A DNA stretch of 64,000 nt from Cladopsammia gracilis. Taxonomy: Eukaryota > Cnidaria > Anthozoa > Scleractinia > Dendrophylliidae. Shown piece by piece: positions 48,012 to 56,800 of the stretch (position 1 is the first letter of the stretch; the number at the start of each line of letters is the position of its first letter). The stretch is from contig JAJGOT010000090.1 of the NCBI GenBank assembly GCA_022457155.1, positions 310,001-374,000 on the forward strand, read 5' to 3'. The notes below the pieces were generated by a model. That model did not search any database. It had not been told where the DNA came from and saw only the letters and a list, made by a program, of their open reading frames with translations. The position numbers were made by a program, and so were the translations under genes.

Positions 48012-48269
48012 TTGCTGCGAACGTTGCTCAAAGTCAGAGCGAAGCACAACCTTCCAATGCCGCTCCCGACCGTCGATGGCCAGCAAAAGGACTCGGTTGT
48101 TGCTGCCTTACAGCCGGGTCCGGCAGCTCAAATTCCAGTTTCTGCGTCTTCACCTGTTTCTGCGCCAGCCGCGGCTGTTGGGAACGCTTTACCGCCGTCA
48201 GAGCATACCACGCCGGCAACAGTTGCAGCCAGTTCTTCGCAGGAACCGGGGAAAGAATCTTTTAGGTAA
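48012..48269 (+). pseudogene. Ala/Pro/Ser-rich internal frame of the retroelement
   Basis: An open frame rich in Ala, Pro and Ser (PVSASSPVSAPAAAVG) begins inside repeat A1 and could be the start of a gag-like protein. There is no convincing ATG, and two other frames are also open across the G/C-richer DNA. I cannot choose the true frame with certainty. Confidence 0.3.
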
Positions 48270-48699
48270 CCTTTTTAGTATGGACATTTTCCGCTGCTGT
48301 TGTACGGGCGTGTTATTGCATAATTCGCGCGTCCGAGCGTTCGTCATTTCGAGTCCTTTTTTTTTCGCTTCATTGTTTTACGTTTTATGCTCAAGGACGC
48401 TTGTGTTTTTCGGTGACGTGGTATCTTTCTCCGGTTCGCCTATTGCTCATACACAGCATTCGTCTTATTTTATTTTACCTGTTTATTTTCCTTTTTATTT
48501 GTCTGGTTATTGCACGTTTTCATATCAGGTTAATTTGTTATGCAGATTAGCGGGGCCTGATTCCGTGTTGGTCCCAAGGGGCTTGGCCGGTATTTAATGT
48601 TGTTCTTTTGTCGAGTCCCTGGGGTCCCGGGCAGTTTAGATAGCAAAATCTGCACGTTAAGACTGCAGAGATCGCCAATCTTCGGAAAAGGATCGTGTA

Positions 48700-48862
48700 G
48701 GGCCTAGCATATAAAATAAATAGACTGCGAAGGATCCAATAGCGGGATTGGATCGAGAAGGGTCTGGTGGTTAGACATAGACCGAGAAGGACCCAATAAA
48801 CGGGATTGGGTCGAGAAGGGTCTAGTGGATAAGATATAGATCGTGAAGGATCCAATAAAGGG
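48700..48862. repeat. ~59-bp tandem repeat inside the retroelement
   Basis: Units with GAAGGATCCAATA...GGGATTGGATCGAGAAGGGT repeat about 2.5 times, alternating ATC/GTC variants. It directly precedes the MITE copies. Confidence 0.7.
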
Positions 48863-48866
48863 TCAT

Positions 48867-49006
48867 GTAGCAGCTCTCGTAAGGTCTCACACCATTGGTT
48901 CGGAGAACAATAGAACAAACAACCCAACAATGGGCTCTAGACCTAAAAACAAAAGCAGCTGTGTTTTACAGGGCCAATGAAAACAGAGGTTTCGGAGAGC
49001 TGCTAC
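48867..49006. mobile_element. MITE with GTAGCAGCTCTC ends, complete copy
   Basis: GTAGCAGCTCTC and GAGAGCTGCTAC are exact inverted ends; the body matches the 42603 MITE. It lies inside the retroelement. Confidence 0.8.
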
Positions 49007-49021
49007 ACTAGCCTGGGTCAT

Positions 49022-49116
49022 GTAGCAGCTCTCGTAAGGTCTCACACCATTGGTTCGGAGAACAATAGAACAAACAACCCAACAATGGGCTCTAGACCTA
49101 AAAACAAAAGCAGCTG
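49022..49116. mobile_element. Same MITE, truncated tandem copy
   Basis: Its first ~95 bp are identical by eye to the copy at 48867, then it stops within GCAGCTGTGTTTT and runs into a retroelement frame. A local duplication is more likely than two insertions. Confidence 0.75.
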
Positions 49117-49122
49117 TGTTTT

Positions 49123-49470
49123 TTGGAAAACTTAGTCGATACAGCCAGGGAAAAGGCAGATGCAAGGGCGAACCGCTTTGGGATAGTGCTGCGCCAGTGC
49201 CGTCCTCTGATTACCGATGGCAATTTGCAGAATATCAAGTTAATAGCGTCTAAAGAGGAGGCGGAAGTGGCTAAGGCGATTCAAAAGTCACCTAAAGAGG
49301 CCAATGCTCTTAGGGGTGCCATCTCTGGTCGGTCGCGGCCCCCTTCACCGTACCACAGAGGGGAGGGGGACGGCCTCACCCCCCGACTAGGTGTTGGTCC
49401 TGTGGCCAGACGGTTCATTATGCTCGTGGATGCCCGAACAGACGCTTCTAGAACTAGAGTTATTGTATAG
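49123..49470 (+). pseudogene. Internal retroelement frame, unknown product
   Basis: A 115-codon open frame (ENLVDTAREKADARANRF ... KSPKEANALRGAISG) without a start codon follows the truncated MITE, which has probably cut off its beginning. The sequence is charged and hydrophilic; I recognise no domain. Its position before the recombinase suggests a gag or polyprotein remnant. Confidence 0.35.
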
Positions 49471-49769
49471 CTACATGCTGTTGGTTAAATGACCGTGTTA
49501 GCAAAATAAAGGATTGCCTCAGATTGTAATTGTTTGGTTATTTTGTCTCATAGAATCTTTTTTCTGTCCCAGTTCGGTTTCTCTAGACTGACTTAAGTGA
49601 CGGGAATTGACTCCACAAGCGCTTTGCCTTGTATGGCATGCCCTTGAGCTCGCTTTAGCGGGCTATGGCTGTCATTTTCCCTGGGCTTAATTCTGTCTCC
49701 CTCGTTGGTCTTACCCTCGGTTTTCTCATTTGTTATAGGGGAACTCTCCCGAAACTCATATAAAACTGT

Positions 49770-50165
49770 GTGACTTGCCCCATGTTCCTATCAGACAAGG
49801 TTTTTCTCTTTAGAGCAACGAATAGAACTTGTGACGTTACAGATCTGTTGTTCGACTCTACGGCGGCTCAGGCCCGTTTGTCTTTCTATGCCCAACACCT
49901 CCCTGGGCCTTTCAGCAACCGGCGAGTGACTCTGCATGGCATGCGCAGTGGTTGTGCTGTTTCCCTTGCGCTAGCAGGTGTACCATTAGAGTCTATTATG
50001 GCCCATGTTGGCTAGAAGACCGCGGAAACTGCTAAACATTATCTTAAGATGAACCAAGTGATGGCTCCGGGAGGAATAAGCGATATTTTGGCTTGCCTCG
50101 CTTTGGATTTAAGTGAAGCTTACCAGAAACAAAACTCTTTAACACATTTCACCCAGGCGTTCTAG
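49770..50165 (+). pseudogene. Tyrosine recombinase C-terminal domain, interrupted by a stop
   Basis: The frame has VFLFRATNRTCDV, LHGMRSGCAVSLALAGVPLE with the HxxR catalytic pair, then IMAHVG, and after an in-frame TAG (50013-50015) KTAETAKHYLKM, where Tyr would be the nucleophile. The codon at the stop occupies the place of the usual Trp (H-V-G-W), so TGG to TAG is the likely lesion. The frame then runs open to TAG at 50163. The N-terminal half of the recombinase is missing. No function is expected. Confidence 0.75.
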
Positions 50166-50764
50166 ACTATTATTAAAACCTGAGTTTAATGTTGCGAAAT
50201 TCATTTAAATTTGTGTGTAAACTCTAGTGGTAGGGTTTAGGTATATCAAGAATAAAGATCTATTAGTAATGAGATAGAGGGATTGGCTATTCGGATAAGG
50301 TATGGGTACGTTGAAGGAATGAGGTATGGGAGGTATATGAGGATGTGGGGATGCTTATTAACGGCACATCCGGTGAAGAAGCGCTGTCAGGGGTCACTAC
50401 CCAATACTTAATGCTAATGAGTAAGCAGGGAGGATAATGTACTATTCATAGATCATTAGCATTCCTGTGACGTCACTTAGCATTATATAAACCAAGCATA
50501 TTTAATTAGGAGTGTCAGTTGCTGCGAACGTTGCTCAAAGTGAACGAAGCACCCCACCCACCACTCCCCCCTGCTGCTCTTAGCTCTTATGGCATACCCT
50601 TTCGAGCTTTGCTCGTCAGGGGTCACTACCCAATACTTAATGCTAATGAGTAAGCAGGGAGGATAATGTACTACTGTAACTGACGGGGTAAGTCTCCTCT
50701 TCTACTTGTGGCCGCACACCTAAAAATAACTAATTAAACTAATGTTTCCCACGTTAAGTATACA

Positions 50765-50905
50765 TCATGTAATAAATCAAACACAAGAAAAAGTGTTTCA
50801 TTAAGATTTTCAAACACTGAGAATTGGCTTGCAAAAAAAGAAGTGCAACCGAGTTTTTTTTAACCAACATCGAGGTGTTTGGAAACCTGATGAAAACACT
50901 AAAAT
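50765..50905. mobile_element. Fold-back MITE relative of 18508
   Basis: AATCAAACACAAGAAAAAGTGTTTCAT...AGGTGTTTGGAAACCTGATGAAA repeats the layout of the element at 18508-18660, more diverged. Confidence 0.6.
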
Positions 50906-51532
50906 CTGCCGTCACGCTTATGATTTTCATTGTTCAAACTTCATGTATTATTTGGGCCGCGTTAGCAAAAAGGGCCCGGACGACATGACACGTGATTTCG
51001 AGTAATTTGCATTTAAATCAGCTGCTCAAAATGGCGGAAGCCTTGCGGTATGTGCATTCAAGGCGCGATTTTTACGGTTTGAATTTTTTATTTCCGGACA
51101 TTTTTCACTTCCATCATATTATTTAGGGATTGAATTGAAGTGGGCAAAAAAGCTAAAACTCAAAGTCGAAAAAATATGTCGTCCGGGCCCTTTTCGCGTA
51201 ACGCGGTCCATACATGAGTGAACATCATTTTCCATATCTTCTAGTGCACAATTGGGCCGTATGCCCTGTTCTATCGGCCTCAACAGATGCCGCCTCTATT
51301 AAACCTAAGAATATGTACAGCCAAATATTAAAATATATGTAACAGACTTTAAAAATGTCTTTGTTTAAAGAAAACATTTCTTCATTCTTGATTTCGAAAT
51401 AAAATTGAACTGAGAAAATGAATGCGTACAATTGTTACATTGGTCAAGAAATATCCCAGTGTAAAAAACTATGGAAACTGAACAGAAAAAGAAAACCCAG
51501 TGCGACTGGAATAACTATCATCAAGTCAGATT

Positions 51533-52919
51533 TTAGATAAAGCTATTCTGTGACTTTCGGAAGGCCCTTTTTGTGGCCGGTTTCTTGATCGTTGCAAGAA
51601 TGTTTTCGGCGTTCACGATATATTCGGTCGCACTTGTCACCTGTCCTGTCACCAGTCCTCTTCGCGCCAAGCTGCATGTACATGTAAGGCATTCACATTC
51701 TCCTTCCGACGGTTTCTCTCTTGAGCTGCAGCGCGCGCTTCGCCCAAGATTGCCACCTGGCTTGAGATCTTTCTTTTTCCATCGTTCGTCTACAAGTAGC
51801 TCTTCGTTGGGTAGTTTGGTTTCTTTTCTTTTGGCCAGACCTACTCCCCAAGAGTCAGTCAGGTCTACTTGGTTGTTAACGTTCAGCGTAACGGAGGATA
51901 AAGACTTGCTTCTTGCAAACCTTTTAGCCAGATTTTTTTTCCAAGATTTATTCATGCTTTTTTGGACGTTGATGTTGACAGTGAGTGTTGTCAATGACGT
52001 GTTTTTCGACAGACCGTCAGCCAGATCGTATGCCCAGCCTCCAGTCATGTCACCAGATTTGATGTTGAGAGTGAATGTAGTCAATGACGTGTTTTTCGAC
52101 AGACCGTCAGCCAGATCGTCTGCCCACCATTCACTCATCACACCAGAGTCGTTGATACTGAGAGTGAGTGTAGTCAATGACGTGTTTTTCGACAGACCGT
52201 CAGCCAGACCGTATGCCCACAATCCACTCATCACATCAGAGTCGTTGATACTGAGAGTGAGTGTAGTCAATGACGTGTTTTCCGACAGACCGTCAGCCAG
52301 ATTTTTTGCCCACCATCCACTCATGTCACCAGGGTCGTTGATACTGAGAGTGAGTGTAGTCAGTGACGTGTTTTTCGACAGACAATCAGCCGGACCGCGT
52401 CCCCAGGCTGCACCCCTCACACCAGAGTCGTTGATGCTGAGATTGAGTGTAGTCAATGACGTGTTATTCGACAGACCGTAAGCCAGATCGTATGGCCATA
52501 TTCTACCCATGTAACCTGAGTTGTGGATGTTGAGAGTGAGTGTATTCAATGACGTGTTTTTCGACAGACCGTTATCAAGGCTATTTTTCAAGTCAGCACA
52601 AATGCAAAATCCACCTTTTTTATGAACATCCGTAAACTTATGATCACTGGAATATTTTTTAGAGCACAGAATTCTGTCGCCACTGTACAGTTCGTTGAGT
52701 AGGTCATCTTCGTCGTTCGGTTGAAGGTTTTCATTGCAGACTTTTTCAGCTATTTGGTTTTCATTGAGTTTGCGAACAAAGCAGTCGAATTTCCTGTGAC
52801 TTTTTTTTCCATTTGTCACATGACAGGTATTCTGTGGGGGACAGATATCCAACTCTGGTTGTTTACCTTCATTGCTATTGCTTAACCCTGAAGTCATTAT
52901 CCAGGATGTCATCAGATTC
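51533..52919 (-). CDS. LRR-repeat exon, NLR-like leucine-rich repeats
   Basis: A single open exon (acceptor TTTTAAAG at 52920-52921, stop TAA at 51533) encodes 459 residues from its first ATG (52912). Residues 1-100 are hydrophilic with several Cys. From about 105 to 345, eight ribonuclease-inhibitor-like LRR units of 28-29 residues follow: LADGLSKNTSLTTLTLSIND with a variable linker containing MSGWWA. Units of this kind form the sensor end of NLR and related proteins in cnidarians, which is family knowledge, not proof of function here. The C-terminus is basic with a Cys cluster (ECECLTCTCSL). The exon can join the upstream gene in phase 2 through the donor at 53810-53815, giving VDNDLVRNLMTSW across the junction. 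Starting at its own ATG as a separate gene is the alternative. The repeats are unusually alike, which suggests recent internal duplication or conversion. Confidence 0.75.
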
Positions 52920-52964
52920 CTTTAAAAGGAAAACAAATATTTAAATATGAAAAAACTGGAGAGA

Positions 52965-53131
52965 TTAGACAATATTCAAATCGCTAGAATTAGAGAACTC
53001 AGCCATCCTGAGCTTTTGCCAGTCAAGGTACGTCAGCCTGTCAATGAAACTTTGAAATGGGAATGTTTGACTAATACATGAAGACAAAAAGCCTTCAAAG
53101 TGCTCTTCAAACAATCTCGCAATATCACCGC
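52965..53131 (-). other. Orphan candidate terminal exon
   Basis: After a good acceptor (ATATTTTTCAG) one frame reads GDIARLFEEHFEGFLSSCI ... FIDRLTYLDWQKLRMAEFSN and ends in TAA. The composition looks protein-like, but it needs a phase-1 donor and the adjacent exon offers phases 0 and 2. It may be a skipped, alternative or dead last exon of the ankyrin/kinase-like gene. Confidence 0.35.
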
Positions 53132-53192
53132 CTGAAAAATATTTACGAGTTGTTTCATTAAAACGCCTGCATTGCAGGCTACTTTCCTATAT

Positions 53193-53378
53193 ACAGTGAA
53201 CCCTGTATTAAGCGGACACCCTCGGGACTCACGCTAGTGTCCCCTTAATAGGGTCCGCTGAATACAGGTCCGTTGTACAGCAAGTATGGGAAGAAAATTT
53301 AGGGACCCAAGCAGCTGGTGTCCGCTAAATAGAGGGTGTCCGCTTAATATGGGGTCCGCTTGATACAGGTTTTATTGT
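53193..53378. mobile_element. MITE with ACAGTGAACCCTGTATT end
   Basis: Left CCCTGTATTAAGCGGACACC and right GGTGTCCGCTTAATATGG / GATACAGGTTTTATTGT are inverted. It lies in the last intron of the ankyrin/kinase-like gene. A single-arm relative is at 15888-15960. Confidence 0.75.
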
Positions 53379-53815
53379 AATCCCAAATCTTTCGAAAAAA
53401 AAATATAGCTAATACTAATACTAATAAGATCGATCGCTTCTAAATTGATTAATAAGTGCGCATATTTTTAATAGTCATAGACAAATTTCGGTTACTCTGA
53501 GGAATTCAAATCCTAAGGAAGCAACATTTGGGAAGCAAAATTTGCGTCTTGAAAGCAAGATTTGTGTCCGCAACATACGTTTCTCGCGCGGCTAAACTGG
53601 AAACTCTTGCGTCCGCAACAATGTTTTCTAGTTCAGCCAGGTCCAATAAGGCGGTTTTACGCTAGAAAACGTTTAATAAAACGTGTTTTGCCATTTGTTG
53701 CGATACAATGTTAAGTTGCGGGAAAAATTGCCGAGTACACTGTATGACGCAACAAACATTTCTCAAAACATTTGCAAGAAACGAAACAATTCTTGCTCAT
53801 AGTAACATGACTGAC

Positions 53816-56800
53816 CTTACTAAGTCATTGTCAACCATGGCGATGAAAGGTGTCCTCTTAACGGGATCGTGTGTCCAGCAATGATACAGCATTGGATATA
53901 TCCAACCAGGGTATTGGCAGCCTTCATACTGCGTCAGCTTATCCGCGTTTACATGACGCAAAATCTAAAGTAAAGATCAGACCCCGTTAGTCCAGACTAA
54001 AAACGTTATTCTAGATTACTCCTTATCCAGCAAATAACATATGTCTCAATGGGGGCATTTTTCCTACTGGATAGGGCGTTAAGGTATCAGTATGGGTGGT
54101 TTGAGAATCTTTAGTTGTCGTGATTTTACGCGCTCGCGCTACGAGACAATCTGTACATTACAACCTATAAATTTTCTGAATGCGTAATAAATGTAAAATC
54201 GCTCTGTATCTTTGTAAATGTTAATACAGAGATATCTAAGAAATATTAAAGAAAGAAGGCAGATTCACCACGTGTCGAAAAAGTCAATAACGTCATAGTA
54301 CAAAGTTGATACCCCTGGAGCGTGCGTTTAGGAGTCAAAGGGGTTAAATCCTCACTTTTAAGGTGGCCGAACACAGTTTCGCGGGCGGTCAGCGGCAATT
54401 TGTGTGACGGCGCGGGTTTTTAGAAAGAATGTGAGACAGCTCAGTTTTGTAAACAATATACACAAACGACAATTTCTCAAAATCCACTCATTAAAATTTC
54501 ATGAAATAATTATTTTTATAGCATTTCAAAAATGAGAACTTTAAAACACAAGTCTAACAAAGGAATTCTGTGACACGATCAATATTGACTGGGCAGCATG
54601 TTCTTGAATATTCAAAAAACCGTTGGTTAAAATTTGGTCAAGCCAATTTTAAACAATAAGAATTATTTATTGTAAGCTGTGTACAAGTTCATAAGAAAAT
54701 CTAATGACTGGATTTTACGTAAACGTTATAAAACTTAAATTTTAGGGTTGTTTTCAATCATCCACGTTGACATGGAAACAGTCCAAAGCGCAAATTTTAG
54801 CCGTTAATTAAAATCTTCTATCAAGTTATTTTCCTTTTGCCAAGTTTCAGCTTCTAAGCTGCAACCTTTCTCACATAATGCCCTAACGAATGACATGTAC
54901 TCACAACCTATCAAAACTGTGTTCGGCCACCTTAATAAAAGTAAAAATAGCTATGACACTATTAAGAACTGAGTAAACTTCGTATAAAGTGAGTAAGATG
55001 GTTTCTGTCATTTTTATTACTTGAAATTTCTTTAATCGATCCGGGAATACGAATTCCAGCAAACTTACATAAGTGATGTGTGGGTCTAAAGTTGAAGGAT
55101 CCAGATGTGATTGCTCTAACTCTGTAAAAGGAAAAAAAACGCGAAAAATAAAAAATATTGTCGAAAGAGCTGAATAAAAGCAGACTGGACAATGTTTTAA
55201 GAAAATGACAATACACTTGATGTTTTAAAACTTGTCTCGTTCCTTTCAACGACCATCGTCAGTTACATAGATAAAATTTCATAGATAAATTTGAATTCAA
55301 AAAAGAACCGTGCAAGTGCAAAAATTAAGTTCAAGAAAATGTATTTGGGAGAGAACAAAACTGAGGCATTACAAATAAAGTGACAGAATATACAACAAAC
55401 AAAAAAGAATAAGAGTGAAAAAATTCAATTAACATGTCAGATCAGTTGTTAGTTAACACAGGTCTTTTCGCAATCGATGTACAGGGCTTCCCTCATCTCT
55501 GTTATTTTACCTTTTAAGTTTGTAAAGGAAGCCCAGCACATCCCATGGAAAAGAAACTGTGTTAAAGAAACAACTTAAAATTTCTGCATAATAAACAACA
55601 ACAACAAAATATTTTGTTGGCCTGGTCTCCTTTGGCTATGAGGTGGTGACAACGAAAATGATTATAATATTTATTAGACAGGCCCGTAACAAGGCTAAAA
55701 TAACTGTGGGGGGGGGGGGGGACAAATTGGCCGAGCAAAGCTACCCCCTGTCAAAAAGTAGACATTAAGGACGACGACGGCGACGGCGACGGCAACGAAA
55801 ACGTCAAAACAGCAATATGTTTAGTAAGCAAAACAACAACTCTGCATTTTGGTCCATTTCTCTGCCGTCCCTGCACGACTACAACTACTACAGACTATTC
55901 AAGGTTGTAAAAAAGGCACTCAGTGAGCATCAGATTTCAAGACTGATTGTTGCACATTAATTTTTTTTGGCACATTAATTGTTTTTTAACTTCCAAAAAT
56001 CCTGGGGGGTTCGTGTTTGTTCTGGGCACAATTGAGTGTGAAGGGGTAAAACAAGTTCCAGCTGGAAAACTAGGTTTTCAAAGTACATGTTCGTGTTCTG
56101 TTGAAGGTTTATAAAATGTATGGATGTATTGCCGGAAATTAAATTGTAGCAAGAAAGAGCTTGACCATATTACAGTACCTGGACATTCTTGCATTCCCTT
56201 TAATCTTTCTATGAACTTGAATGAATTGTTTCCGCATCGCTGCCACTTCCAGCACTCTGTAAACAACTCGCAATCTTCGTCTTCAAACCACGACTCAGGA
56301 GGCAAAGCGTCGCTTCTGTCTGCAGCCTTAAAATTTAAAAATTTTATTTTTTTGTTTCTGTCATTATTCCCGGCATAGTAAATCACCCAATCGAACTAAA
56401 TTTCAATCGAACTCAATCGAACTCAATTCATGGATTGAGTTCGATTGAGTTCGGCAATCGAACGAAATCGAACTCACCGAAAAGAAAAAAAATCAATCGA
56501 ACCCAATCGAACGTTCCTTTCGAACTCGTGAATTGTGTAAAACCGGGGTTGAAAATCCATAACCAGATCTTGGAAGCTCGAGTTACTTCAGCCTGGAGTG
56601 TAGCGCACGTGTTTTTCGTAAACGAAGAAATTCCGCAGAAATGGCTTCAGATGCGCTGTGGATTGTAAGCTTCAATTGCGAAGTAAAAAGCTATCAGGAA
56701 TGCCGATTTGACGTCATTGTATTTTTGCATAAAAGTAACCCTTCGAGTTGTCTTGCCGCAATTGTAAGTTAGCGAAAAATGAAAGGGTACAACAATTTCG

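Larger units (their letters stand above)
47934..50673 (+). mobile_element. Tyrosine-recombinase (Ngaro/DIRS-like) retroelement relic with split direct repeats
   Basis: Four repeat blocks are arranged A1 (47934-48050), internal DNA, B1 (50387-50443), A2 (50441-50557), B2 (50616-50673). A1 and A2 share ACTATTCATAG..., GTGACGTCACTTAGCATTAT and GTTGCTGCGAACGTTGCTCA. B1 and B2 are nearly identical from TCAGGGGTCACTACCC to GGATAATGTACTA. This A1-B1-A2-B2 order is the mark of Ngaro-type elements in the DIRS order. The last internal frame encodes a tyrosine recombinase. At about 2.3 kb the internal part is too short for reverse transcriptase, so the element is deleted and also carries MITE insertions. 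Confidence 0.7.

Noticed and set aside
48547..49165. Minus-strand frames of 92-127 codons
   Set aside because: They run through the tandem units and duplicated MITE of the retroelement, so their repeated peptides (VGLFVLLFSEPMV type) come from repeats.
51573..52481. Long plus-strand open frame (302 codons)
   Set aside because: It is the antisense of the LRR exon. Its apparent repeats (VSVVNDVFFDRPSA) are only the complement of the LRR units.
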